Below, one piece after another: positions 11,487 through 22,265 of a DNA stretch of 64,000 bases. Each line of letters begins with the position of its first letter. Positions within the stretch are counted from its first letter, which is position 1. This DNA is from Boesenbergia rotunda (lineage: Eukaryota; Streptophyta; Magnoliopsida; Zingiberales; Zingiberaceae): positions 47,220 to 111,219 of the forward strand of contig JAGFNQ010008292.1 of assembly GCA_024364735.1 (NCBI GenBank). The letters are read 5' to 3'. The notes beneath the pieces are model-generated. The model was not told the DNA's origin, searched no databases, and saw only the letters and a list, made by a program, of their open reading frames with translations. Position numbers and translations under genes: made by a program.

Positions 11487-12878
11487 CATCATCTCTACGG
11501 CGTCACGTTTGAGATTTTCATGGATCACAAGAGCCCCAAGTGTTTATTCACTTAGAAGGAGCTAAATCTTCGTCAGAGAAGATGGATGAAATTCGTGAAG
11601 GATTATGACTGTACTATTAGCTACCATCAAGGGAAAGCTAATGTAGTTGTGGATGCACTCAGTAGAAAATCCCGGAGTGTTCTGGCTTGTCACCGGGTTA
11701 TGGTCACCGATTTAGTTCAGAGCTTCTCAGAGTTGGGACTGGAGGAGCAGGGTCAGACAGAGAAAGGATTGTTGGTGACTATGGTTGCTCTGTCTTCGAT
11801 CAGGACTAGGATTAGAGAGGCTCAGTGTAGTGATCAGCATCTGCAGTTCCTAGGCAGCTGGATAGCCTCAGAGCAACAGAATAATTTTACACGAGATGAC
11901 GAGGGTATTCTTTATTTCCGAGGGAGATTGTGTGTACCTAAGTCACATCCGGTTATGGAGGAGTTTCTTCAGGAGGCTCATCGATCTCGGTTTGCTATAT
12001 ATCCAGGTGGCACCCGTATGTACCGAGATTTGAGATGTTCCTATTGGTGGGACGGTATGAAGAAAGACATCGTGGATTTTGTTGCTAGATGTCTAGTGTG
12101 CCAGCAGGTTAAGGCCGAGCATCAGAGATCTGCTAGATTACTTCAGAAGATCCCTATTCCTGAGTGGAAGTGGGAGCACATCACGATGGATTTCATTGTT
12201 GGATTACCAAGGTCTCGTAGAAGATACGATGCGATTTGGGTGATCGTTGATCGATTAACCAAATCCGCTCATTTCTTAGGGATTCAGAGGACAGATTCAC
12301 TGGACAAGCTGGCAGAGTTGTACTGATGTGAGATTATCAGACTACGTGGTTTTCCTCTGAGCATCATATCAGATAGAGACCCGCATTTCACTTCGCAGTT
12401 TTGGCAGAGTTTGCAGCAGGCCATGGGTACCGAGCTTCGATTCAGTACAGCCTTTCATCCGCAGATGAACGGACAGTCTGAGCATACCATTCAGACACTG
12501 GAGGATTTGTTGAGATCTTGCGTTATGGACTTTGGAGGCAACTGGGAGGATCACGTACATTTGGTTGAGTTTGCCTATAATAATAGTTATCATTCGGCTA
12601 TTCAGATGGCACCTTTCAAGGCGTTGTATGGTAGAGTTTGTAGGACACCCACCCTTTGCGAGGAGGTTGGGGAATCTCAGTTGCTAGGTCCTCAGAGTAT
12701 TCAGCCAGACGCGACTTATGAGGAGGTGTCTATGTGGATTCTGGACCACAAAGAGCATCGGTTGAGGAACAAGATGGTTCGTTTAGTCAAAGTTGGTTGG
12801 CAGCACCATTCTAATGAGGAAGCTACTTGGGAGCTCGAAGATACGATCAGAGCTCGCTATCCTTATGTATTTACTTGA
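11487..12878 (+). pseudogene. Ty3/gypsy pol 3' end: RNase H tail and integrase, element L
   Basis: Begins abruptly at the H boundary with the RNase H end (HHLYGVTFEIFMDHKSPK) and continues through the linker (VDALSRKS) into integrase. A stop at 11558-11560 (TAG) precedes the readable frame from 11586. The zinc finger has lost its second His (Tyr in AIYPGGT), while CLVC is kept. The catalytic core is otherwise present (MDFIVGLP, ISDRDPHF, Glu in NGQSEH), with a TGA at 12324-12326. After LLGPQSIQ at about 12700 the protein jumps to YEEVSMWILDHKEHRLR, so about 100 or more residues are deleted before the chromodomain-like tail (EEATWELEDTIRARYPYVF). Ends at the TGA at 12876-12878. Upstream pol is not in the window. 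Confidence 0.85.
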
Positions 12879-13026
12879 GATGCGTATGGTTGGTTCCATT
12901 CCATATTCATATTATATATGGGTTGATGATTTCTCTGGTTGTCGACTAGTACCTGTTGTGGTTGACTAGTACATATTATGTTTATTAGCTAAATTTGGGG
13001 ACCAAATTTTTATTAGTGGGGGAGAA
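12879..13026 (+). other. 3' untranslated region and polypurine tract of element L
   Basis: Short AT-rich spacer with two GTCGACTAGTAC/GTTGACTAGTAC copies (about 12940-12973). It ends in GTGGGGGAGAA (13016-13026), a typical polypurine tract next to the LTR start. Confidence 0.7.
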
Positions 13027-13842
13027 TGTTAAATACCAAATTTTTTAAAGGGTTGAAAAGGTAAGTTTTCAAAAATAGGGGCCTAGTTGTGAATAACGTA
13101 AATAGTAGGGCTTATTTGCAAAAAGGCAAAATAATTATAAAACCCTTAAAAGCCCTAACTTCCCTCATCTTCCCCTAATTCAGTTTCTCCCCCGACCCCT
13201 TCGGTTTCGCCCGACGCCTCCGAGCCCTAGTCGTCGCCTCTCCCTCGCGACAACCACCGCAGCCCTAGCCGACGCCGCCACAGCGGTTCCCAGCGAGCGA
13301 GCGCCGCCCATTCACCATCTCTCCTTTATTTTTCTCTTCTTCTCCTTCCTACTCGTCCGCGCACAACAAGTCGCGCGATTTCTCCTCCTTCGAGAGATCC
13401 GACGCCCACTTAGTCGCTCCTTCAAGTTTTCTTCCTCGGATTAGGGTCGACAATCCTCCTCCCACGATAGAAGCTGAGGCCACTCTTTCCTCGCGACTCC
13501 CTGGTTTCGTCAACTATCGACGTTGAAGCCCTAGTCGTGTCTTCTTCCTTTTGTGCCGAGTTGCCAGATTTGGAGAGGTCCTGGTAAGGGCTATTCTTGT
13601 ACCAATTTGGATGAGTAAATTCTGTTGATAGGTGTGGTGACCTCGCAACCCTATTGTTTTTATGAATTTGTGTTGTTGATTCTCGGATGGAAGAGGTGGA
13701 ATTGCTCAGTAGGATGTGATCTGCTCTGTATTGGTGATCTTTAAACAACCCTTTTCCACTGTGATAAAATTTGCTTCTGATTTCACTGCCCGATTCTTGT
13801 GGATTCGTTCATGTTCTCTGGCCATCTTGGTATAGAATAAAC
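13027..13842 (+). repeat. 3' LTR of element L, first part
   Basis: Starts TGTTAAATACCAAA directly after the polypurine tract. A pyrimidine-rich, GC-richer leader (about 13150-13420) resembles a plant 5' UTR. The LTR is interrupted at 13842 by element A, with target duplication TAAAC at 13838-13842. It resumes at 23738. Confidence 0.75.
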
Positions 13843-14255
13843 TGTTGGATCGTGAAAACCGATAGAGGGGGGGGGTGAATATCGGTAAACTTTCGGATTT
13901 GAGTAAAGAGCACGTACGCAGCGGAAATAAAAACAAAACGAACACAGCACAAAGACACAGTCGATTTACTTGGTTCGGAGCCTGTGTCGACTCCTACTCC
14001 AAGGCCCACGGTCGTTGACCGTTTACTTTGGGCAATTCTATATAGGCGCAAAAAGGTTTACAGAATTTAATTACAAATATAAGTGCAGTAATTAAAAAGA
14101 ACGCTCTTCTTTACCGACGTCCGGAGTAGATCAACTTTTTCGGAGCAGCGGGACGTCGTTGGCTCGAGTTGGAGAGTATCCGGAGCAATGCACGAGCGTA
14201 GAAGAGCTTTGAGGCGTTGAGAAAATTGTTGTTGAAAGCCTGGGGTCGAGGGCCC

Positions 14256-14263
14256 TTTATATA
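14256..14263 (-). promoter_or_regulatory. TATA box of the A 3' LTR
   Basis: TATATAAA on the minus strand, framed by a GGGCCC dyad. The palindrome cluster starts about 8 bp upstream in element sense. The 5' LTR copy is at 22677-22684. Confidence 0.75.
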
Positions 14264-14270
14264 GGGCCTG

Positions 14271-14607
14271 GGGGCGCCCGGGATGTCGGGGGCGCCCCCC
14301 ACGTGGCGTTTGATCCGGTTGTAGCTCGGTCGCCGTCTGATCCCCTTATCCTCGGGATCCGCTTTGACCGGGGCGCCCGGAGCGCTCGGGGCGCCCGGAT
14401 TGACCGGTCAAAGCCTCATCTCCTCGGCTTCGCAAGGATGCGCTTCGGCAGCTGGCAGTGGGGGCGCCCGCGACACGCGGGGCGCCCGCGACAGGCGGGG
14501 CGCCCGGAGCATCCGGGGCGCCCCGAATCTAGCTGTCGAGGCGCGTTGAGGTTCTTGCAGACTTGGGTTGACCTTGGGGGCACCCGGATCATCCGGGGCG
14601 CCCTGCT
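14271..14607. repeat. GGGGCGCCC palindrome cluster in U3 of the A 3' LTR
   Basis: About ten copies of GGGCGCCC or near matches, some paired into larger inverted repeats (for example around 14270-14300). All lie directly upstream of the TATA box in element sense. CpG density is far above the flanks. Apparent Arg/Pro/Gly-rich open frames on both strands here are products of this repeat. Confidence 0.85.
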
Positions 14608-14859
14608 CAACTTCTGCCTCACTCCTTTGAGGCTCTCTGAGCTGCAGATACTCAGTCCTTCGATCCTGCATCCAGGGTTAGTCCAAATAACAATTATATT
14701 TATACAGCCTTAGCTGTCTTGGTTCTGACTTTGGTCTCCAAAATGGAGTCCTAGGTCGAACCGACGCCTACTGTTCCCTCGACGGGGAACGCGTCCTCAC
14801 CTACTCCTCTCGGGAGAGTTTACCTGATGCCAACCGCCCCTTTGGTTGGACTTTTGCCT

Positions 14860-15135
14860 GACGGTCCTTTGTCAGGGCTTGGATGCCGAGCTGTCCATCG
14901 CCCGGTGCCTAGCATTCCTTTGCTAGGGCTTTGATGCTGGCAGTCCTTCGCCAGTTGCCTAGCAGTCCTTCGCTAGGGCTTGGATACTGGCTGTCCTTCG
15001 CCAGTTGCCTAGCAGTCCTTCGCTAGGTCTTTTCTACTGGCAGTCCTTCGCCAGTTGCCTAGCAGTCCTTCGCTAGGGCTTTGCCACTGGCAGTCCTTCG
15101 CCAGTTGCCTAGCTGTCCTTTGCTAGGGCTTTTCC
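14860..15135. repeat. About 56-bp tandem array in the A 3' LTR
   Basis: Repeated GCAGTCCTTCGCCAGTTGCC and TAGCAGTCCTTCGCTAGGGC blocks, about five units. The half-units are themselves similar and form CTGGC...GCCAG dyads. The 5' LTR has the same array at about 23350-23625. Confidence 0.85.
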
Positions 15136-15238
15136 TGCACACTTGATTAACTTGTTAGAAAACAAGAAAGACTTAACTTTTGACCTATGTTGCCATTATC
15201 AAAACACAGGTTTGACTTAGGTGCATTCTGCACCAACA

Positions 15239-15252
15239 ATCTCCCCCTTTTT
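15239..15252 (-). other. Polypurine tract of element A
   Basis: AAAAGGGGGAGAT in element sense, beside the 3' LTR. Two more AGGGGG tracts lie at about 15320-15350. Multiple tracts near the 3' LTR are a known feature of Sireviruses. Confidence 0.85.
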
Positions 15253-16575
15253 GATTTATGGCAACCTTAGTTCAAAGAGTTAAGTTTAAGCAAAACATGA
15301 AAAAGTTTTAACTTTTGTTCCCTCCCCCTGGAAGGAACTCCCCCTAGATTTTTCCAAAATTCGTGGGGTTAAAACTTGAAAAATTTTTAGCTTAAGTAAG
15401 AGTTTCAGTTTTAATACTAAAAAACTTAAGCTTTAGAGTACTTAGGAAAATTTTGAAAGCTTGAGTACTTAGCAAATTTTAAGAGTTTTTAAGAGATTTT
15501 GAAACTAGAGTACTTTGGGCAAAATTTTGAAGACTTTTACGAAATTTTGAAACTAAGTACTTAGGTATAATTTTGAAAACTTTAGGAACTTAAGTACTTA
15601 GGCCAAATTTTGAAAACTTTAGGAACTTAAGTACTTAGGCCAAATTTTGAAAACTTTAGAACTTAAGTACTTAGGCCAAATTTTGAAAACTTTAGGAACT
15701 TAAGTACTTATGCCAAATTTTGAAAAGACTTGAATACTTAGCAAAATTTTGACAGCTTAAGTATTTTTCAAAAGGATTTTGAATAAGTAAAAATTTTGAA
15801 AGCAACCTTTTTGAAAGCTTAAGTATTTTTCAAAAAAATTTTGAATAAGTAAAACTTTTTGAAAGCAACCTTTTTGAAAGCTTAAGTATTTTTAAAAAAA
15901 TTTTGAATAAGTAAAACTTTTTGAAAGCAAACTTTTTGAATAAAGGATAGAGTACAGAAAAATTAGAAAATTTTACTCTCTCCTTTCCTATCTCTCCCCC
16001 TTTGCCATATATCAAAACAAATAAAAATAGCATGGATAAAGGAAATAAATAAGAGTTTGCTGTACTGAACCAATTCATAATTAGATTTACACTAAATCAA
16101 TCAATTTTCTCTGTAGGGACCTGTCTAACCCAATTAGCTACTTACTAACTGTTATAAACAGTAGTTTTTGCTAAGGTTAGTCAAGTTAAGTGTTTCTGTT
16201 CAAGTTAGATTTTCTAAACTTGACACTTAACTTGATTGCTATATAAGTTGTATTTAGTGCCCCAATTGCTGCAGATGCACTGACTTAAAGCATCTTGAAT
16301 TAAGGCAAAGGCCTAAGCATCTCAACCCTTTCTAGGTTATCAATCAAAAGTACCCTAAGGTGCTTGTGAGATGCTGGCTTCTAAGTCTATAGGTGCATGC
16401 AGTTCTAGGGTTAGGACCTAGGCTAAGTCCATTTTCGAAAAACCCTAGTTTTTGAAGGGGGTAGTTTTTAAAACATAACACTAAGTCGAAAATGAAAACT
16501 GATTTTAAAATTAAGTGAAACAGTTTTTCAAAACAACTTTTAAAAACAATTTTAAATTAAGCCAAAAAAAATAAT
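15253..16575 (-). other. 3' non-coding region of element A
   Basis: About 1.3 kb between the RNase H stop and the polypurine tract, with no protein-like frame. It contains a tandem array (15540-15735) and AT-rich repeats built on TTTTGAAAGC (15770-15960). The matching part of B (53966-55589) is diverged but similar in style. Confidence 0.75.
15540..15735. repeat. About 37-bp tandem repeat in the A 3' region
   Basis: Four to five copies of a unit made of AGGAACTTAAGTACTTAGGC followed by CAAATTTTGAAAACTTT, with one-base length differences. Each contains the dyad TTAAGTACTTA. Confidence 0.88.
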
Positions 16576-17148
16576 CTATTCTACAAGGCACAATCCTAAC
16601 TGCCTTCTTAGTGAGCTGAACTCAGACTCAGGTAAGGGCTTTGTGAATATATCAGCTAGGTTGGATTTAGAGTCAATGTATTTAAGTACTATTTCACCCC
16701 TGGTTACATGGTCTCTTACAAAATGATGTTTGACTTCTATATGTTTGGTTCTGGAGTGTTGAATTGGGTTCTTGGTTAAATTAATTGAACTTATATTGTC
16801 AATAAACACTTGAGTTTGGGTGTAGTTGAGCTGGAAGTCCTTAAGTGTGTGCATCATCCATAAAAGTTGAGCAACACACTCTCCTAATGCCACATACTCA
16901 GCTTCAGTTGTGGATAGAGCCACACAGTGTTGTTTTCTGCTGCACCAACTGACTAGACTCTGACCTAACAGTTGGCAGCTTCCACTTATGCTCGTTCTAT
17001 CTAATTTACATCCAGCATAGTCAGAATCTGAGTATCCGGTTAAGGCAAAGGTTGAGGTCCTAGGATACCAAATCCCTACATTTAGGGTGCCCTTTACATA
17101 TCTCAGTATTCTTTTTAGGGCTGCTAAGTGCGTTTCCTTAGCACAGGT
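16576..17148 (-). pseudogene. RNase H domain of pol, element A
   Basis: Continues the RT frame after a premature stop at 17149-17151. It shows LSTTEAEYVALGE, VFIDNISSINL, TKHIEVKHHFVRDHV and NLADIFTKPLPE, the usual copia RNase H blocks. It ends with a natural-looking stop after LGLCLVE at 16576. It degrades the RNA strand of the cDNA hybrid. The acidic residues are present; the part is out of action only because of upstream breaks. Confidence 0.88.
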
Positions 17149-18180
17149 TTAGTATCTAGCACACATCCCTATAACAAACAGAATATCAGGTCTACTGGCT
17201 GTAAGGTACAGTAGACTACCTATCATACTCCTATAGAGTTTAAGATCTACTGGTTTACCATCAGGGTCACTATCTATTTTTACATTAGTGGCCATGGGGG
17301 TACTTATACTTTTAGAGTTATCCATTTTAAATTTCTTTATTAATTCTTTAGCATATTTGAATTGATGAACGTAGTTACCATCCCTAGTTTGTTTAATTTG
17401 TAAGCCTAGGAAAAAGGTAAGCTCACCGACTAAGCTCATTTCAAATTCATCTTCCATTATCTTGACAAATTCTTTTAGAAAGTTGGTGTTGGTGGATCCA
17501 AAGATTATGTCATCTACGTAAATTTGGGCAATAAATATATCTTTTCCTAGGGTTTTAATAAATAATGTTGAGTCAATTTGGCCTTGTTTAAATTCTTTAG
17601 AAGTTAAATAGGTTGATAATCGTTCGTACCAGGCCCTAGGTGCTTGTTTTAACCCATATAGTGCTTTAGTTAGTTTGTAAACGTAGTTAGGTTTGTCTAG
17701 GTCCTCAAACCCTGGGGGTTGTCCTACATAAACTTCTTCTTTTATAAATCCATTTAAAAAGGCTGACTTTACATCCATTTGATATAATTTGAATCCTTTA
17801 TGGGATGCAAAGGCCAATAACATTCTAATGGACTCAAGTCTAGCTACTGGGGCATATGTTTCATCATAGTCTAGTCCCTCTACTTGGCTGAATCCCTTAG
17901 CTACTAAGCGGGCTTTATTTCTGACTATTTCTCCTTGATCATTTAGCTTGTTCCTAAAGACCCACTTAGTATCTATGATGGATTTACCTTCAGGTTTAGG
18001 TACTAATTCCCAGACTTGGTTTCTCTCGAATTGAGCTAGTTCTTCTTGCATCGCTATGATCCAATCAGGATCAGGTAGGGCTTCTTCTATAGTTTTGGGT
18101 TCAATTTTTGATATCATAGCTATTTGACTAAGGTTCCTATAGGAAGACCTAGTCCTGACTCCTAGAGTTGGATCACCCAC
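17149..18180 (-). pseudogene. Reverse transcriptase domain of pol, element A
   Basis: Copia RT blocks in order: WVFRNKLNDQGEIVRNKARLVAKGFSQ, YDETYAPVARLESIR, YQMDVKSAFLNG, ALYGLKQAPRAWYERL, catalytic YVDDIIFGST, and FFLGLQIKQ. It ends at a TAA at 17149-17151; element B has CAA (Gln) there, so this is a single C-to-T change. The frame runs upstream past 18180 to the frameshift near 18371-18379. Confidence 0.92.
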
Positions 18181-18356
18181 AATTTGATCGGTTGGGTGAC
18201 TAAGTCTGGGTTTCTTGGTTCTCCTAGAGCTTGGTTCAGCCTCAGGTCCGGCTGGATGGTTTGTTTCGATTCTTTGGGCTGGTTGATTTGTTGGTTCAAT
18301 ATTTGTTTCAGTTGACTCATTAATTGGTTCAATGGTTAACTCGTTTAAGGGTTCAA

Positions 18357-19679
18357 TTAAGGGTTCATTATTTTTTTTTGGTCAGAGTGTGATGAAGTTA
18401 AATCTGGATTATTAGATGTTGAATTGATTTCTTCATCAAAAATTAAGTTTGTAGTTTCTTCAATTTTCTTAGTTTGTTTGTTATAAACTCTATAGGCTCT
18501 ACTTGTGGTTGAGTATCCTAGGAAGATACCAGGGTTTGACTTGGATTGAAATTTTCCTAAATAGTCTTTGGTGTTTAGGATATGGACTTTACATCCAAAG
18601 ACCCTTAGGTAATGTAAATTTGGTAGTCTATGGTAGTACAATTCATAGGGGGTTTTGTTGTGTCGCTTGTTAATTAAAACCCTATTTTGGATATAACAGG
18701 CTGTACTAATTGCTTCTGCCCAAAATTGGTTTGCTAGATTAAATTCGTTGAGCATGGCCCTAGCGGCTTCTTGTAAGGTTCTATTCCTTCGCTCAACTAT
18801 CCCATTTTGTTGGGGGGTTCTAGGACATGAAAATTCATGTAAATACCCATTTATTTTACAGAATTCTTCGAATCGTTGATTCTCAAATTCTCCCCCGTGA
18901 TCACTCCTAAGTCTTTTTATTTTAGTGTCGTTTTGATTTTCAATTAGTTTACAGAATTCAACAAATAGGTTTAGGGTTTCATCTTTGGTTTTTAGGAACC
19001 TAACCCAGGTAAACCTAGAGTAATCATCAACTATTACTAAGCAGTATCGGTTCCCGCTTAGTGACTTGGCTCCATGTGAATCAAATAGGTCAAGGTGTAG
19101 GAGCTCAAGTGTAGTTTGAGTTAAGTCAGATTGAATAAGTTTGTGATTGGATTTGGTTTGTTTGCCTTGATTACATGATTCACATATTAGGTTTTCTTTA
19201 TTTTTGATTTTGGGGATACCTTTGATTAAGCCAAGTTGGGTAATTTTTGATATAGTTCTTACATTGGTATGACCTAATCTCCTATGCCAGAGGTTTGTCT
19301 GTTCTAATTGTGTTAACATACATTTGGGTATAAGGGGAAGATTTATAGTGTATACATTGTTTTTCCTAGTGCCCTTAAGTATGATTTCTGAGTCTTGTTC
19401 ATTTCTAATCAGGCAGTTAGAATTATTGAAAGTAACTATATAACCAGAATCACATAACTGACTTATGCTAAGCAAGTTAAAATTAAAGTTTTCAACCAAT
19501 AGAACTTTCTTAATAATGAAATCAGATTTAAGCTCAATATTACCTGACCCAATTACCTTGAGTGTAGCATTATTGCCAAATGCCACTGAGCCTAGGTTTT
19601 TGAGTTTGAGCTTGGTGAACTTCAATTTATCTCCAGTCATGTGTCTGGAGCAACCGCTATCCAACATCCATTGGTCCAA
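18357..19679 (-). pseudogene. Protease core and integrase domain of pol, element A
   Basis: Starts with the aspartic protease motif WMLDSGCSRHMTGD. It continues with the GAG-pre-integrase HHCC finger (NLWHRRLGH...CESC) and a full D,D-35-E core (HLDLFDSHG; RLRSDHGGEF; PQQNGIVERRN), then the C-terminal LGYSTTSRAYRVYN block. A frameshift in a nine-T run (18371-18379) ends the frame at 18357 and joins it to the RT frame. A TAG just upstream (about 19694) limits the start; the true polyprotein begins further upstream. Confidence 0.9.
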
Positions 19680-20388
19680 ATCTTTATGTTCCTACGCATA
19701 AAGAATTTTCTTGATTTGGATCCAATTAGAATCAGGAATAGCTTAAATTGAGTTTCACTGCCTAGTCTGTCTCACCCAAATCTAGGGTTTTCAATCACGT
19801 TAACCTTATGGTTTTCGTGAGACAGGTTTTGATGATTAAAAGTTATTTTGAAAAGATTGATTTAATTTTCAAAACAATTAAATTTTAAAAACTCAATTAA
19901 TTTTGAAAACAATTAATTTTAACAAAAATGTTTAATTCTACAAATAACTGAAATTTTGTGTTACATTCGAATTTGACAAAAATTAATTTGAATTTGAAAT
20001 TCAAAAATTGGCTTCCAGGTCTTGGCGAGGCACTAGGCCTTCTTTGGCCGTAGCCTTATGGGATCATCCACCCTTTCCTTGACAAAGCCTTTTAATGAAG
20101 TTTCATTTTCAAAATTATTCTTTGAAAAATTTCTGGTCTAACTAGTTTGGGTTTTGGATCGGTAGCTTCGGCTAGTTCCGCCAGTCTAAAGAGACCAAGT
20201 GAACTTGATCTTATTAGAATTGGTTTCCCCAACGTACTATCATCTCACCTCCACCCAATACTATGTTGTCAAGTTTCAGTTAAGTTTGTTCAGTCCTTAA
20301 CTAACCATTTCTAAATCTAAGCATGGTAAATTGCAGGAATTTAAAATAAACAATCAAACAAGCAATTGCAATCAAGAATTAAAATTAT
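19680..20388 (-). other. gag-pol spacer of element A
   Basis: Between the gag stop and the protease motif. AT-rich with no clear domain, though its last part could belong to the pol N terminus. Element B keeps a similar spacer at 50231-50878, including the GCCTTGCCAAGACCTGGAAG block. Confidence 0.55.
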
Positions 20389-22029
20389 TTATCTAATAAT
20401 GAATATTGTTTTCAGTTTGGCTCCCCCTGGACTAAAGCCACGGTGCTGGTTAGGCAAGATGTGAATCTTGTCCTTGGGGATCCAATACTGATTTGATCCA
20501 ATCGGTTTGTTCAGGCATAGTTTAGGTACCCATGCCTGAATTTTGCCTCTGGACTGATTCAGTACAGCAAGGTATGATCTTTGCCGAGATTTGGTTCTAT
20601 AGCCCAATCCGGATCGATTTAGAACTGATTTCTGTTTTCCAAGGATCATGTCAAGACCCTTGGAACCAGATGTAAATCGTTCTAATGCTGATCTAAGATC
20701 CTTAACCTGAGTTTTCAGGGAGGAGTTTTCCTTTTCAAGTTTTTCAACTTGAGCAGGAGTTCCTTCCTGAACCTTCTCGGTTAAGGGTTTAGAGTCAGCT
20801 CCCTCTTTCAGGAGTTTTACTTCCTGTCGGAGGGACTCGACTCGGAGTTTGGCTTTTGCCAAATCTCGAGAAAGAAAAGAAATTAAATCACTTAATTGCG
20901 ATCTATTAAAACCAGTTACCTTAATTTCTCCGTCTTCTGTGAAGGTCAGCTCGCCGTCTTCTTGTTCTGTTTCTGATTCGGTTTCGACTTTATCTGAGGC
21001 GGTTAGAGCTAGAAGATTGGACTGGGGTGCCTCTTCTTCTTCTTCTGAGGACGATTCGTCCCATGTTGCTTGGAGCGCCTTCTTCCGTCTTGTTTTATTG
21101 GACTCCTTTAGATTTGGACATTCTGACTTGTAGTGGCCCTTTTTCTTGCATTCATAGCAGGTCACATTGGGCTTGTTTGCGGATTCAGTTGGTTCGTCCT
21201 TTCTTCGACCGGTTTTCCGTTTGTTGGTTCGGTTCTTCAGCTCCTTGTAGTAGTTTCGAGCGAGCCGGACCAGCTTAGTTTGATCTCCATCTTCTTCTGA
21301 GTCTGAGTCAGAGTTAGATTCAGTTTCGGGTTCAGGCTTCTTCTTCGTAGTCCTTCCTGTTTTACCTGCAACGAAAGCAATACTTTTCTCGACCATATTG
21401 GTGTTAGTTTGTTCGTGCAGTTCTAGTTCGGAAAACAGTTCGTCTAATTTTATTTTAGAAAGATCTCTAGAGACCTTGTATGCATCTACCATAGATGCCC
21501 ACAAGGTACTTCTAGGGAAAGCGTTTAGGGCATACCTTATTAGGTCACGGTTTTCAACCTTGTGACCTATTGTGTGAAGACCGTTCATTACCTCTTGGAT
21601 CCGTGCGTGGAGTTGGGCTGCTGATTCGTTGTCAGCCATCTTGATGGTGTAGAGTTTGTTTAGTAGCAGATCCCTCTTGCTGATGCGAGTATCTGAAGTC
21701 CCTTCGTGTAGCTCGATCAGTTTTGTCCACAGCTCCTTTGCACTGTTGAAGGGGCCCACGCGGTTCAGCTCCTCTTTCGTCAATCCGCATTGAAGAGTCT
21801 GAGTAGCTTTCGCGTCGGCTTCTATCTTGCGTTTTAGGGAATTGTCCCATTCGGAGTAGTTCTGAGGAAGTCCATCAGCGTTTCGGGGGATCTCCAGACC
21901 GGACTGGATAATGATCCACATGTCCACCTGAGTTTTCAGGTGGACCTCCATGCAGCTTTTCCAGTAGGAAAAGTCTTCTCCACTGAAGAGTGGAGGTCTT
22001 GCGGTGCTGAATCCCTCTTGCATGGCCAT
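20389..22029 (-). CDS. Gag polyprotein, element A (intact 546-residue frame)
   Basis: Starts MAMQEGFSTARPPLFSGEDF, the standard Sirevirus/copia Gag opening, 223 bp after the priming site. The retrotran_gag domain (about residues 30-190) includes FSYWKSCMEVHL, ALQ-type TQTLQCGLTKEEL, AKELWTKL and LHARIQEVMNGL. A single CCHC zinc knuckle (CYECKKKGHYKSEC, about 285-300) follows an acidic stretch. A coiled coil is likely at about 385-450 (LAKAKLRVESLRQEVKLLKEG). It packages element RNA into particles. No internal stops. The close copy in B (48559-50230) is broken. Confidence 0.92.
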   Translation of the reverse strand: MAMQEGFSTARPPLFSGEDFSYWKSCMEVHLKTQVDMWIIIQSGLEIPRNADGLPQNYSEWDNSLKRKIEADAKATQTLQCGLTKEELNRVGPFNSAKELWTKLIELHEGTSDTRISKRDLLLNKLYTIKMADNESAAQLHARIQEVMNGLHTIGHKVENRDLIRYALNAFPRSTLWASMVDAYKVSRDLSKIKLDELFSELELHEQTNTNMVEKSIAFVAGKTGRTTKKKPEPETESNSDSDSEEDGDQTKLVRLARNYYKELKNRTNKRKTGRRKDEPTESANKPNVTCYECKKKGHYKSECPNLKESNKTRRKKALQATWDESSSEEEEEAPQSNLLALTASDKVETESETEQEDGELTFTEDGEIKVTGFNRSQLSDLISFLSRDLAKAKLRVESLRQEVKLLKEGADSKPLTEKVQEGTPAQVEKLEKENSSLKTQVKDLRSALERFTSGSKGLDMILGKQKSVLNRSGLGYRTKSRQRSYLAVLNQSRGKIQAWVPKLCLNKPIGSNQYWIPKDKIHILPNQHRGFSPGGAKLKTIFIIR

Positions 22030-22251
22030 TTAGACTGAAGAAGAAAACTAAAATTTTTTTGCCAAGACTAGGTCTTGGATTAGCAGTGCTGGATAAATTA
22101 AAGACAAGGGGTGTTGCACCAACCTTGCCAAAAAAAAACCGAATGAAATTTTTATCGAAAAATTCGTAAGATAAAGAAAATAGAATGATAAAATTAAAAA
22201 GAAATCCGAAAAAAATTTCAAACTGGTGGTTGCACCAGGTTTGAACTTCCC
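22030..22251 (-). other. 5' untranslated leader of element A
   Basis: AT-rich leader between the priming site and the gag ATG; no gene. Contains an A-rich run (22128-22140 region) on the plus strand. Confidence 0.6.
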
Positions 22252-22263
22252 GCTCTGATACCA
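22252..22263 (-). other. Primer binding site of element A (tRNA-iMet)
   Basis: TGGTATCAGAGC in element sense, 2 bp from the 5' LTR end. Full 12-bp match to the standard initiator tRNA-Met site. Confidence 0.92.
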
Positions 22264-22265
22264 CT

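Larger units (their letters stand above)
13843..15238 (-). repeat. 3' LTR of element A
   Basis: 1396 bp, TGTTGGATCG...GCACCAACA on the plus strand. In element sense it runs: start, tandem Cys/Arg-codon-like 'CTTCGCCAG' array, GGCGCC palindrome cluster, TATA box (14256-14263), leader. It is 71 bp shorter than the 5' LTR; most of the difference is in the palindrome cluster. Confidence 0.93.

Noticed and set aside
14303..14713. Overlapping Arg/Pro/Gly-rich open frames on both strands (also 22723-23207)
   Set aside because: They are translations of the GGGGCGCCC palindrome cluster; open on both strands because the repeat lacks stops, with no protein-like features.
14860..15135. CRISPR-like array of direct repeats
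   Set aside because: Units are contiguous with no unique spacers and lie inside a plant LTR.
15253..16575. An env-like gene, as in some Sireviruses
   Set aside because: No frame longer than about 80 codons, and the sequence is repetitive and AT-rich.
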